A stretch of 64,000 nt of DNA, taken from Pseudomonas anuradhapurensis. GTDB taxonomy: Bacteria > Pseudomonadota > Gammaproteobacteria > Pseudomonadales > Pseudomonadaceae. The notes beneath the pieces were generated by a model, which searched no databases, was not told the DNA's origin, and saw only the letters and a list, made by a program, of their open reading frames with translations. A program made the translations under genes and the position numbers. The stretch is taken from contig NZ_CP077097.1 of assembly GCF_014269225.2 (NCBI RefSeq), positions 3,731,001-3,795,000 of the forward strand. Direction: 5' to 3'. Shown here piece after piece: positions 8,545 through 18,943 of the stretch; the first letter of the stretch is position 1; each line of letters starts with the position of its first letter.

Positions 8545-9474
8545 TCAATGCGCTGCCTTGATCCGGTCGACCACCCGCTGGGCCAGGTCGTCCGGCTTGA
8601 ACTTGGCCAGGAAGTCATCGGCCCCGACCTTCTTGACCATTGCCTGGTTGAACACCCCGGAAAGCGAAGTATGCAGGCAGATATGCAATTTTTGCATGCG
8701 CGGATCGCTGCGAATCTCTGCGGTCAGCGTGTAGCCGTCCATTTCCGGCATTTCAATGTCCGAGATCATCATCAGGAACTCTTCTTCCGGCTTCTTGCCT
8801 TCGTCCACCAGCTGACGCAGATAGTTCAAGGCCTGGCGACCGTCATTGAGCGCCACCACCTCGACCCCCACGGTCTGCAGGCAACGGCTGACCTGCTTGC
8901 GCGCCACCGATGAATCGTCGACGGTGAGCACCCGCAACAGCACGGCCTTGTCCTGCACCTCGGCATCGACCACCCCGGCCGACACCGACTCGGACGACGG
9001 TGCCACTTCGGCCAGCACCTTTTCCACGTCGATGATCTCGACCATGCGGTTGTCCACCCGGGTGACGGCGGTCAGGTAGTGATCGCGGCCGGTGCCCTTG
9101 GGTGGCGGATGGATTTCTTCCCAGTTCATGTTGACGATGCGTTCCACCGAGTGCACCAGGAAGCCCTGGGTCTTGGTGTTGTACTCGGTAATGATCACGA
9201 AGCTGTTGCGCGTGTCTTCCTGCAGCGGCCGCAGCCCGGTGGCCATCGACAGGTCGAGGATCGGGATGGTCGCCCCGCGAATGTTGGCAACGCCGCGCAC
9301 CACCGGGTGCGCCTTGGGCAGCAGGGTCAGCGCCGGGCATTGCAGCACTTCCCTGACCTTGAACACGTTGATGCCGTAAAGCTGCTCGCCATTGAGGCGG
9401 AACAGCAGCAGTTCCAGGCGGTTCTGCCCTACCAGCTGGGTGCGCTGGTTGACCGAATCCATAACACCTGCCAT
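8545..9474 (-). CDS. cheV: CheV, CheW-receiver chemotaxis coupling protein
   Basis: CheV couples chemoreceptors to CheA and its phosphorylation tunes adaptation. Residues ~1-165 form a CheW-like domain (RLELLLFRLNGEQLYGINVFK; VRGVANIRGATIPILDL, given as fragments). Residues ~185-309 form a receiver domain with the DD pair in LTVDDSSVARK and the phospho-acceptor aspartate in ISDIEMPEMDG. I chose ATG at 9474 because GAGGAG lies 7 bases upstream; the frame is open to 9510 without a ribosome site. It heads the cheVR unit, with a σ28-like promoter about 46 bases upstream. Confidence 0.95.
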   Translation of the reverse strand: MAGVMDSVNQRTQLVGQNRLELLLFRLNGEQLYGINVFKVREVLQCPALTLLPKAHPVVRGVANIRGATIPILDLSMATGLRPLQEDTRNSFVIITEYNTKTQGFLVHSVERIVNMNWEEIHPPPKGTGRDHYLTAVTRVDNRMVEIIDVEKVLAEVAPSSESVSAGVVDAEVQDKAVLLRVLTVDDSSVARKQVSRCLQTVGVEVVALNDGRQALNYLRQLVDEGKKPEEEFLMMISDIEMPEMDGYTLTAEIRSDPRMQKLHICLHTSLSGVFNQAMVKKVGADDFLAKFKPDDLAQRVVDRIKAAH

Positions 9475-9519
9475 GCCAGACTCCTCTACATTTAAGCCTT
9501 TTGTTGCCACTCAGATAGC

Positions 9520-9546
9520 GAGTCGGCACGGGCTTTGCTTTTTTGA
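9520..9546 (-). promoter_or_regulatory. σ28 (FliA)-like promoter for cheVR
   Basis: Minus strand: TCAA, 15 bases, GCCGACTC. The E. coli-type consensus is TAAA-N15-GCCGATAA, so the −10 core GCCGA and the spacing fit exactly. It is placed to start a transcript near 9513, about 38 bases before cheV. cheVR is reported as a FliA-dependent late unit in P. aeruginosa. It overlaps a σ54-like site on the other strand. Confidence 0.6.
9524..9539 (+). promoter_or_regulatory. σ54-like promoter for flgA
   Basis: CGGCAC-GGGCT-TTGCT on the plus strand has GG and GC exactly 10 bases apart and differs from TGGCAC-N5-TTGCT at one position. The predicted transcription start (near 9550) is only 2 bases before the first good ATG of flgA, so either the mRNA is nearly leaderless or translation starts lower. 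That spacing lowers confidence. Confidence 0.5.
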
Positions 9547-9551
9547 GCGTC

Positions 9552-10304
9552 ATGTACACGAAAACGACATTTTCCCGACGATTGACGCGCCTGCTGACTG
9601 GCTCGCTGGCCATGCTCTGCCTGCTGGTGCCCGGCGTTCGCACGCTGGCGGACGCGTTTACCTTGCCTGAACAGCTTATCGGTGTCACCCAAGGGTTTCT
9701 TGAATTCAGCGTCGAAGATTACCTGGCCACCACCCAGACTGCCGGCCGCTACGAAATCCAGGTCAACCCGCTGGACCCGCGCCTGCGCATGCCGCTGTGC
9801 AGCCAGCAGCTGGACGCCTCGCTGGAAAGCCCGGCGCAACCGCTGGGCCGCGTTACGGTGAAGGTGCGTTGCGACAGTGCAGCGCCGTGGACCGTGTTCG
9901 TACCGGCCACCGTGCGGCTGTTCCGCGAGGTGGTGGTGATGACCCGCCCGCTCAAGCGCGACAACGTGGTAGGCGAAGGCGACGTGGCCCTGCGTGAACG
10001 CGATGTCGGCACGCTGGGGCAAGGCTTCCTGACCGAACTGGACCAGGCGGTCGGCATGAAGATGCTGCGCCCGACGGTGATCGACCAAGTGCTCACCCCA
10101 CAACACCTGGAACAGGCCGAGGTGGTGCGCAAGGGCGACCACGTGGTGATCATCGCGCGCAGCGGCAGCCTGAGCGTACGCATGCCCGGCGAAGCGCTGA
10201 GCAAGGGCGGCCTGAGCGAACAGATCCGGGTGCGCAACCTCAATTCCAAACGGGTAGTCAAGGCCAGGGTCACCGGCCCAGGCCAGGTCGAGGTCAGTAT
10301 GTAG
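9552..10304 (+). CDS. flgA: FlgA, P-ring assembly chaperone
   Basis: FlgA is the periplasmic chaperone that helps FlgI form the P ring. The protein (250 residues from ATG 9552) has a basic, hydrophobic signal peptide (RRLTRLL then LAMLCLLVPG) cut near residue 35. A C-terminal SAF domain follows, with VVMTRPLKRDNVVGEGDV and the beta-clip end VKARVTGPGQVEVSM. An upstream TTG at 9543 is in frame but would lie inside the promoter. It is divergent from cheV, and flgMN lies downstream. Confidence 0.92.
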   Translation: MYTKTTFSRRLTRLLTGSLAMLCLLVPGVRTLADAFTLPEQLIGVTQGFLEFSVEDYLATTQTAGRYEIQVNPLDPRLRMPLCSQQLDASLESPAQPLGRVTVKVRCDSAAPWTVFVPATVRLFREVVVMTRPLKRDNVVGEGDVALRERDVGTLGQGFLTELDQAVGMKMLRPTVIDQVLTPQHLEQAEVVRKGDHVVIIARSGSLSVRMPGEALSKGGLSEQIRVRNLNSKRVVKARVTGPGQVEVSM

Positions 10305-10402
10305 CCAGCCGACATTGCGCTGGCGGTGAGGAACCGCTGCTCCTAAACTGTGTCAGAAAACGGGTTCGCAAGCTTGCCGACAGGCGGCTACGCATTTGTG
10401 CC

Positions 10403-10429
10403 TAAAGTTTCTTTCGGGTTGGCCGAAAA
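10403..10429 (+). promoter_or_regulatory. σ28 (FliA) promoter for flgMN
   Basis: TAAAGTTT, 11 bases, GCCGAAAA: the −35 box is a complete match to TAAAGTTT and the −10 differs from GCCGATAA at one base, with the correct spacing. It lies 37 bases before flgM. flgM transcription by its own target σ28 is known in enteric bacteria and Pseudomonas. Confidence 0.88.
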
Positions 10430-10465
10430 CAAGGCAAGCGTCCAAATACCCAGGGGTTTCTGATC

Positions 10466-10774
10466 ATGGTCATCGACTTCAGTCGTGTAAATAATTCTCC
10501 GTCCGTCACGGGCGGCGTGCGCGGCACCAGCGCATCCGGCAGCGCCGACAAAGCGGCAGCCAGCCAGGAAGCCACTACCAGCGCCAGCGGAGAAGCGGTA
10601 CACCTCAGCCAGGAGGCACAGCAGTTGCAGAAGATCAGCGACAAGCTGCGCGACGAGCCGGTGGTCAACAGTGCCCGTGTGGCCCAGTTGAAGCAGGCGA
10701 TCGCCGACGGCAGCTACCAGGTCGATGCCGGCCGGGTCGCCAGTAAACTGCTCGATTTCGAAGCCCAGCGCTGA
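10466..10774 (+). CDS. flgM: FlgM, anti-σ28 factor
   Basis: FlgM holds FliA inactive until the hook is complete and FlgM is exported through it. The 102-residue protein starts [14 protein letters not shown]. It has a low-complexity, Ser/Ala-rich, presumably unfolded N-terminal half and the σ28-binding C-terminal half ([20 protein letters not shown] then VASKLLDFE). Its own promoter is FliA-type. It is followed 49 bases later by flgN, the usual pair. Confidence 0.95.
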   Translation: MVIDFSRVNNSPSVTGGVRGTSASGSADKAAASQEATTSASGEAVHLSQEAQQLQKISDKLRDEPVVNSARVAQLKQAIADGSYQVDAGRVASKLLDFEAQR

Positions 10775-10823
10775 CCGTTCGGCGCGCTGACTTCACGGAC
10801 GCTAGAAAAGCCAAGAGTTAGCC

Positions 10824-11291
10824 ATGCACGACACCACCTTGCTGCAACTGATCGAAGATGACATCGCCCCGATGCAGGAACTGCTCGACCTCTTGCAGAA
10901 GGAGGCCGTGGCACTGCATGGGCGCGACATGGCGTTGCTGGAGACCATCCTCGCCCGCAAGCAGTCCTTGATCGTGTTGCTGGAGCAGCAAGGCACGCGG
11001 CGCAACAACCTGCTCACCAGCCTGGGCCTGAGCGCCAACCGCGCCGGGGTGGAAGCGCTGGCAGCGCAATCGCCGAACGGTGCACTGCTGCTGCAGCAAC
11101 TCGACGTGATCAGCCAGTTGATGCAAGCCTGCCAGCAGCTCAACGAGACCAATGGGCGGATCATCCAGGTGCAGCAGAACGCCACCAACAACCAGATCCG
11201 CATCCTCATGGGCGGCGACTCTCCGTCGCTCTACGACAGCCGCGGCAGTACCTCGCCGCTGGTCAAGCCACGGGCGCTCAGCCAGGTTTGA
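10824..11291 (+). CDS. flgN: FlgN, chaperone for hook-filament junction proteins
   Basis: FlgN is the cytoplasmic export chaperone of FlgK and FlgL. The 155-residue product is predominantly helical: LLQLIEDDIAPMQELLDLL then ALLETILARKQSLIVLLEQQG. A Gln/Asn-rich helix (QLMQACQQLNETNGRIIQV) follows, with a disordered Ser/Pro tail. This matches the FlgN family in size and composition. It is co-transcribed with flgM and followed by flgZ. The ribosome site (AAGAG) is modest. Confidence 0.9.
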   Translation: MHDTTLLQLIEDDIAPMQELLDLLQKEAVALHGRDMALLETILARKQSLIVLLEQQGTRRNNLLTSLGLSANRAGVEALAAQSPNGALLLQQLDVISQLMQACQQLNETNGRIIQVQQNATNNQIRILMGGDSPSLYDSRGSTSPLVKPRALSQV

Positions 11292-11372
11292 TTTTTTCTA
11301 TCAAGGCACGGAACATACTGGCAAAATGCCGTTAATTGCGTGTGTCGCTTTTGCCTGGAGAACGATAAAGCC

Positions 11373-12116
11373 GTGTTCAATGAATCCGATGCCCCGCAGC
11401 CGCCAAAGGTGCTGAACACCCCTTTGGAGATTGCGGCCAACTTGCGGCAGTTGCAGGAAAGCCATGACCCCCTGATCATCACCTTCCACGACCGTAGCCA
11501 GCGTTTCCAGAGCTACGTGGTGCACGTGGACCGTGACAGCAACACCCTGGCGCTGGACGAGATGATTCCCCGCGACGGCGAGAAGTACATCGAGAACGGC
11601 GAACACTTCCGCGTCGAAGGTTTTCACGATGGCGTGCGCATTGCCTGGGAGTGCACCCACGCCCTGCGGATCAGCGAAGTCGATGGCCACCGCTGCTACC
11701 GCGGCGCCATGCCCCTGGAAATGACCTACCACCAGCGCCGCAACGCATTCCGCGCCGCGCTGAAGCTGTCGCAGTTGGTCGACATCATCCTCGATGGTAC
11801 CCACCTCAAGGGCAATGGCGCGCTGCGCGGCAAGCTGCTGGATATCTCTGCCACCGGCTGCAAGCTGCGCTTCGACGGCAATGTCGAGGAGCGCCTGCAA
11901 CTGGGCCAGGTGTACGAGCGTTTCAAGGCGGGCAACCCGCTGGGCCTGGTGGATACCATGGTCGAACTGCGCCACCTGCATTATGAAGAGCGGATCAATA
12001 CCACGTTCGCCGGCATCCGCTTCCATAACCTCAGCGGGCAGGCCCAGCGCAAGATCGAGAGCTTCGTGTACCAGTTGCAACGCGAGGCGCGGCGGTTCGA
12101 CAAGGACGACTATTGA
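11373..12116 (+). CDS. flgZ: FlgZ/YcgR, c-di-GMP-binding flagellar brake
   Basis: YcgR-type proteins bind c-di-GMP and slow flagellar rotation. The 247-residue protein has an N-terminal YcgR domain and a C-terminal PilZ domain with both ligand motifs: RRNAFR (RxxxR, near residue 130) and DISATG (D/NxSxxG). The start chosen is GTG at 11373 ([12 protein letters not shown], read as Met). It follows a GGAG site 12 bases upstream, a little long, and gives the family's usual N-terminus. The frame extends to 11340 but that part is Cys-rich and unlike the family. It ends the flgM-flgN-flgZ run before a terminator. Confidence 0.93.
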   Translation: MFNESDAPQPPKVLNTPLEIAANLRQLQESHDPLIITFHDRSQRFQSYVVHVDRDSNTLALDEMIPRDGEKYIENGEHFRVEGFHDGVRIAWECTHALRISEVDGHRCYRGAMPLEMTYHQRRNAFRAALKLSQLVDIILDGTHLKGNGALRGKLLDISATGCKLRFDGNVEERLQLGQVYERFKAGNPLGLVDTMVELRHLHYEERINTTFAGIRFHNLSGQAQRKIESFVYQLQREARRFDKDDY

Positions 12117-12135
12117 TCGTCGGCTGCAAGACAAC

Positions 12136-12160
12136 AACGCCACCTTTCGAGGTGGCGTTT
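12136..12160 (+). terminator. Rho-independent terminator after flgZ
   Basis: AACGCCACCT and AGGTGGCGTT form a 10-bp stem with a TTCG tetraloop and a TTTTC tail, 20 bases past the flgZ stop. Confidence 0.88.
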
Positions 12161-12175
12161 TCATTTGTGTTCTTA

Positions 12176-12283
12176 CAGTGCCGGCCTCTTCGCGGGCGCG
12201 CCCGCTCCCACCGGGACGGCGCAGCCCTCAGGCTTGATGCGGTCCTTGTGGGAGCGGGCATGCCCGCGAAGAGGCCGGCACTG
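12176..12283. repeat. REP pair (inverted) between flgZ and MFS gene
   Basis: Two putida-type REP units face each other. The left arm begins CAGTGCCGGCCTCTTCGCGG and the right arm is its inverse, ending in GAGGCCGGCACTG. Each has the inner CGCGGGC/GCCCGCTCCCAC palindrome. They lie between two convergent gene ends, the usual site. Confidence 0.85.
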
Positions 12284-12285
12284 GC

Positions 12286-13626
12286 TTACACCGACTTGCT
12301 GACCTCTTGCGGCTCAGCCGCCGGTTGCCCGGTCCCCTTCTCTTCCGCCTCGGTGTCCTCCGCGGCCACCGGTGCCTGCATCACGTCCTGCACGGTCTGC
12401 TCATCCACCCGTGGGTCGAGTGCCGCCGACAACGGCGAACCGGCCGCCGGCATCGCCACGTGGCCCAACGGCGCATCCTGTACCTGGTGCAACCCGGTGA
12501 CCGCTTTCGGCCGGATGCGCCATACCAGCACCAGCGCGAAGAACACGAAGAAGGCATACAGCATCTGCGCCCCCAGCAGCTTCATCAGCACCCCCGCCGC
12601 CAGCGGCCCGATGCACGCCCCCACGCCATAGGTCACCAGCAGCATCGCGGTCAACGACACCCGCCGCTCGCTCTCCACATGGTCGTTGGAAAACGCCACC
12701 GCCAGCGGGTACAGGCAGAACTGCAGCAACGAGATCAGGAAGCCCACGCCAAACAGCAATTCCAGCGGCACGCTGGGCAGTACCGCCAGCGGTGCCGAAG
12801 CCAGCGCCAGGCCTACCGCCACGCTACGGATCAGCACCGCCCGGTCGTAGCGGTCGGACAACCAGCCCAGCGGCCACTGCACCAGCAGGCCGGCGAAAAT
12901 GCAGCTACCCATGAACAGGCCGATCTGCTCGGTGCTCAGCCCCTGGCTGGAGGCATACAACGGCGCCAGGCCATAGAACGAGCCGACGATCAGGCCCGAG
13001 CCCAGCACCGTGCTGAGCGACTGCGGCACCCGCTTGAGGAAGAACTTCGGCTCCATCGGCGCCGGGCGCAAGGGCGCCGGGTGGATCCGCCGGGTCATCG
13101 CCACCGGTACCAGGCACAGGGCAAAGCACATGGCCACCAGCATCAGCAATTCGGGGCCCAGTTGCGGGTGCACCACCAGGATCAGCTGGCCGAGCACCAG
13201 GCCCAGGTAAGAGGCGATCATGTAGCCGCTGAACACTGCGCCGCGATGCTTCACATCGGCCTGCTCGTTGAGCCAGCTTTCGATGACCATGTACTGGCAC
13301 ATCATGCCCAGGCCGACGATCATCCGCAGCCCGACCCAGGCCGGCAACCAATTGGTCAGGCCGTGGCCGAGCACTGCCGCGCCGACGATACCGGCGCAGG
13401 TGGCATAGGCACGGATGTGCCCGACCCGGCCAATCAGGCGGTGGCCGACCTTGCCGCCGACCGCCAGGCCAAAGTAGTTGGCCGCCATCAACGCACCTAC
13501 CCACAGGCTGTCGACGTGGTCAGCCGCCAGGCGCAGGGCCAGGTAGGTACTGAGCAGGCCCGAGCCGATCAACATCATCAGCGCGGCGAAATACAACGAC
13601 TGAAACGGCTTCCATATATTTCGCAT
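12286..13626 (-). CDS. MFS transporter, YcaD-like
   Basis: A 446-residue major facilitator membrane protein with about 12 hydrophobic segments. The first half has LRMIVGLGMMCQYMVIESWLN, the pattern of the YcaD/DHA-like subgroup, and the middle loop has WPLGWLSDRYDRAVLIR, the MFS motif A repeat. The C-terminal ~60 residues after the last membrane segment are polar, Ala/Glu/Pro-rich and probably cytoplasmic. Substrate unknown. A weak GGGAGC ribosome site precedes ATG at 13626. It is convergent with flgZ and probably a single-gene unit. Confidence 0.85.
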   Translation of the reverse strand: MRNIWKPFQSLYFAALMMLIGSGLLSTYLALRLAADHVDSLWVGALMAANYFGLAVGGKVGHRLIGRVGHIRAYATCAGIVGAAVLGHGLTNWLPAWVGLRMIVGLGMMCQYMVIESWLNEQADVKHRGAVFSGYMIASYLGLVLGQLILVVHPQLGPELLMLVAMCFALCLVPVAMTRRIHPAPLRPAPMEPKFFLKRVPQSLSTVLGSGLIVGSFYGLAPLYASSQGLSTEQIGLFMGSCIFAGLLVQWPLGWLSDRYDRAVLIRSVAVGLALASAPLAVLPSVPLELLFGVGFLISLLQFCLYPLAVAFSNDHVESERRVSLTAMLLVTYGVGACIGPLAAGVLMKLLGAQMLYAFFVFFALVLVWRIRPKAVTGLHQVQDAPLGHVAMPAAGSPLSAALDPRVDEQTVQDVMQAPVAAEDTEAEEKGTGQPAAEPQEVSKSV

Positions 13627-13754
13627 ACGTACCGTAAAGCTCCCTGGTCAGGTGACGATTGGGTGCAAGAAGCATAAGGGCAAAAACTGCCTGGCGCAGG
13701 CCCCGATAGCGATTTTGCCGCTACGGGGCGTGTCCAGTGTCGGTTGTGTCGCGA

Positions 13755-15098
13755 TCAGGCCTGTGCCGCCAGCACTCGGCGCTCCCAGGGCGTGATCTCA
13801 TCGAGGAAATCGGTCAGCTCGAGGGTCTTGCTGGCAATGTAGCCTTCGATGAACTCGCTGCCGAACAGTTCCCGTGCCAACGCGCTGCGCTTGAGCCGCT
13901 CCAGCGCGGCATGCAAGGTGCACGGCAGGGCCAGGTGCTCCGGCACGGCGAACTCGCCCTGGATCGCTGGCGACGGCTGCAGGCACTGCTGGATGCCGTG
14001 CAGCCCGGCGGCCAGGCTTGCGGCAATGGCCAGGTACGGGTTGGCGTCGGCGCCGGGCAGGCGGTTTTCCACCCGCCGCGCCAGCGGCGCACTGGCCGGG
14101 ATGCGCAGGCCTGCAGCGCGGTTGTCTTCGGACCAGCAGGCATTGTTCGGTGAGGCATAGGGGTGGCACAGGCGCTGGTACGAATTGACGTTGGGTGCAA
14201 ACAGCGCAGTGAAGTCGGCCAGGCAGGCCTGCTGGCCGCCGATGAAGTGGTAGAAGGTTGCGCTGGGCTGGCCTTGCTCATCGCTGAACACGTTACGCCC
14301 GCTGGCCACTTCCACCAGGCTCTGGTGAATATGCATGGAACTGCCCGGCGTGCGCGCCAGCGGCTTGGCCATGCACACCACGGTCAGGCCGTGCTTGAGC
14401 GCCACCTCCTTGAGCAGGTGCTTGAACAGCATGGTCTGGTCGGCCAGCAGCAGCGGGTCGCCGTGCAGCAGGTTGATCTCGAACTGGCTGACGCCCATTT
14501 CATGCATGAAGGTGTCACGCGGCAGGCCCAGCGCGACCATGCACTGGTCTACCTCCTTGAAGAATGGGCGCAGGCCGTTGTTGGAACTGACACTGAATGC
14601 CGAATGGCCGAGTTCGCGGCGGCCATCGCTGCCGACCGGCGGCTGGAACGGCTGCTGCGGATCGGGGTTGGGCGCGAAGACGAAGAATTCGAGCTCGGTC
14701 GCCACTACCGGTGCCAGGCCCAGCGCTGCGTAGCGGGCGAGCACTGCCTTGAGCTGGCCGCGGGTGGACAATGGCGAAGGCCGACCGTCCAGTTCGTTGG
14801 CATCGCATATGGCCAGGGCGCGGCCATCGTCGCTCCACGGCAGGCGGTGGACCTGGCTGGGGTCGGCTACCAGCACCAGGTCGCCATCGTCACTGCCATA
14901 GTACCTGGCCGGCGGGTAGCCCCCCATGATGCATTGCAACAGTACCCCCCGGGCCATCTGCAGGCGACGGCCTTCGAGAAAGCCCTCGGCGGTCATCACC
15001 TTGCCGCGCGGAACGCCATTGAGGTCGGGGGTGACGCATTCGATCTGCTCGATGCCTTGAAGGCGTTCGGCAGCCGAGTGGTGGGCGGTGGTACTCAT
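13755..15098 (-). CDS. Glutamine-synthetase-family ligase (gamma-glutamyl-amine synthetase type)
   Basis: A 447-residue type I glutamine synthetase homologue. Visible family features are VATELEFFVF (metal-binding Glu strand), HEMGVSQFEINL, GSSMHIHQSL (active-site His), ASPNNACWSEDNR and ENRLPGADANPYLAIAAS. It resembles the PuuA/SpuI type that joins glutamate to putrescine or other amines more than the nitrogen-assimilating GlnA, because GlnA's adenylylation tyrosine region is absent and the protein is short. The true amine is not shown by the sequence. ATG 15098 has an AAGGAC ribosome site. A palindrome 60 bases upstream may be its operator. Confidence 0.8.
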   Translation of the reverse strand: MSTTAHHSAAERLQGIEQIECVTPDLNGVPRGKVMTAEGFLEGRRLQMARGVLLQCIMGGYPPARYYGSDDGDLVLVADPSQVHRLPWSDDGRALAICDANELDGRPSPLSTRGQLKAVLARYAALGLAPVVATELEFFVFAPNPDPQQPFQPPVGSDGRRELGHSAFSVSSNNGLRPFFKEVDQCMVALGLPRDTFMHEMGVSQFEINLLHGDPLLLADQTMLFKHLLKEVALKHGLTVVCMAKPLARTPGSSMHIHQSLVEVASGRNVFSDEQGQPSATFYHFIGGQQACLADFTALFAPNVNSYQRLCHPYASPNNACWSEDNRAAGLRIPASAPLARRVENRLPGADANPYLAIAASLAAGLHGIQQCLQPSPAIQGEFAVPEHLALPCTLHAALERLKRSALARELFGSEFIEGYIASKTLELTDFLDEITPWERRVLAAQA

Positions 15099-15157
15099 GA
15101 CGTTTGTCCTTGTTGTAACAGGCTGGCACCAACATAGGCTGTGGGTGTTTAAAATAT

Positions 15158-15172
15158 CAAGCACATTGCTTG
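15158..15172. promoter_or_regulatory. Palindrome upstream of the GS-like gene (candidate operator)
   Basis: CAAGCA-CAT-TGCTTG is a perfect 6-bp inverted repeat, next to an AT-rich stretch (GATATTTTAAA on the minus strand) that could be a −10 region. It is 60 bases before the synthetase start, a typical repressor site location. Confidence 0.4.
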
Positions 15173-15316
15173 TCCCCCCCGGCGGACCGCCACCGCACAT
15201 GCAGTTGCCCAGCCAGGGCTGGCGGAAACAACCAGGCCTTCAGCAAGCGCTTCCAGACGCTTTCCCAGCGATCGCTAGCTTAGGGTGACAGCTCATTCCT
15301 TCGAGCTGGAGCTCTC

Positions 15317-15886
15317 ATGATTCACGCCAATTTCACTGCCGAACTGCATTGCCGCCATGGCCAGGTCGTTATCGCGGACACTTCGTTTTCCACGCACCCG
15401 TTCACCAGTGCCGACGAGGACGGTTGGTTGAGCACCGAGGCTGCGCGTACCCGTGATGGACGAAACGAGTTCAAACCGGTGCGTTTCCATTTTGCGTTCA
15501 TCAAGCATGACGCAAATCGTACGCTCTACTACATCAACAGCGCCGAACACTGGGATTACACAGGCGCGCGACTCGAACGCAACAGCGATGGATGGCTGGG
15601 GCTCTATGGAACCCATGTGCTCGGAAGGGTCATAGACAGCGTGAACCCGGTGAACCTATTCAGTGCCACGCAATACTGGAAGATAGAAACGCTGTCGCCT
15701 TGGGATGGCGAGCTGCAGAGCGCCGAAAGCACTGCTTTTTACCTGCGCGACCAATACGGACATCGGGTAGCGCACACCCGGCCACCGGCTGATAACGTCG
15801 CCCTCAACCGGGGCCATTTCCTCAACGCCAGCGAGCTGCCGGGCGAGGTGCTGGAGTTCCGGCTGCGCAACATTCAGCTGGGCTGA
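15317..15886 (+). CDS. Unrecognised 189-residue protein
   Basis: I do not recognise this protein. It has no signal peptide and no membrane segment. It is rich in aromatic and polar residues (motifs DGWLSTEAARTRDGR, LYYINSAEHWDYTG, SDGWLGLYG, QYWKIETLSPWDGE, FYLRDQYGHRVAH). The repeated DGW and alternating aromatic pattern suggest an all-beta fold, perhaps a beta-trefoil or lectin-like protein; this is inference. The codon use is less GC-biased than in its neighbours. ATG 15317 has GGAGC 5-6 bases upstream. It sits alone between the synthetase gene and bkdR, breaking a conserved neighbourhood, so recent acquisition is possible. Confidence 0.7.
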   Translation: MIHANFTAELHCRHGQVVIADTSFSTHPFTSADEDGWLSTEAARTRDGRNEFKPVRFHFAFIKHDANRTLYYINSAEHWDYTGARLERNSDGWLGLYGTHVLGRVIDSVNPVNLFSATQYWKIETLSPWDGELQSAESTAFYLRDQYGHRVAHTRPPADNVALNRGHFLNASELPGEVLEFRLRNIQLG

Positions 15887-15966
15887 CACGCGCACCGGCC
15901 CTGAACCTGATGGTTGCTGGCGGCATCGCACTCGCTTGCCGCTCAGCAAACATCAACGCCCCCTTG

Positions 15967-16452
15967 CTACTCGCGTAGCGTCAGACCATTGGCGGGCAAT
16001 GGCAGAGCTGTCTTGTAGCGAACCTGTTTCAAGGCGAAGCTGGAGCGGATGTTCGCCACCCCCGGCAACCGCGTCAGGTAATCGAGAAACCGCTCCAGCG
16101 CCTGGATGCTCGGCAACAGCACCCGCAGCAGGTAATCGGGGTCGCCGGTCATCAGGTAGCACTCCATCACCTCGGGCCGTTCGGCAATTTCTTCCTCGAA
16201 GCGGTGCAGCGCCTGCTCTACCTGCTTTTCCAGGCTCACATGGATGAACACGTTGACGTCCAGCCCCAGCACCTCGGGCGACAGCAAGGTCACCTGCTGG
16301 CGTATCACCCCCAGTTCTTCCATGGCCCGCACCCGGTTGAAACAGGGCGTCGGCGACAGGTTCACCGAGCGCGCCAGTTCGGCGTTGGTGATGCGGGCAT
16401 TTTCCTGCAGGCTGTTGAGAATGCCGATATCGGTACGATCGAGTTTGCGCAT
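15967..16452 (-). CDS. bkdR: BkdR, Lrp-type activator of the bkd operon
   Basis: BkdR is a leucine-responsive regulator that activates the divergent bkd operon when branched-chain amino acids are present. The 161-residue protein has an AsnC-type helix-turn-helix (residues ~4-60: [20 protein letters not shown] then [14 protein letters not shown]). A C-terminal RAM effector domain follows, with [19 protein letters not shown]. It is divergent from bkdA1 with 198 bases between, exactly as in P. putida. Confidence 0.95.
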   Translation of the reverse strand: MRKLDRTDIGILNSLQENARITNAELARSVNLSPTPCFNRVRAMEELGVIRQQVTLLSPEVLGLDVNVFIHVSLEKQVEQALHRFEEEIAERPEVMECYLMTGDPDYLLRVLLPSIQALERFLDYLTRLPGVANIRSSFALKQVRYKTALPLPANGLTLRE

Positions 16453-16526
16453 GAGACAAAATCACCGGTTTTTTGTGTTTATGCGGAATGTTTATCTGCC
16501 CCGCTCGGCAAAGGCAATCAACTTGA

Positions 16527-16539
16527 GAGAAAAATTCTC
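16527..16539. promoter_or_regulatory. AT-rich palindrome in the bkdR-bkdA1 gap
   Basis: GAGAA-AAA-TTCTC is a perfect 5-bp inverted repeat in the AT-rich middle of the divergent intergenic region. BkdR is known to bind a long stretch here. Assigning this palindrome to BkdR is inference. Confidence 0.35.
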
Positions 16540-16554
16540 CTGCCGGCCCACTAA

Positions 16555-17883
<1,329 letters not shown>

Positions 17884-17884
17884 G

Positions 17885-18943
<1,059 letters not shown>

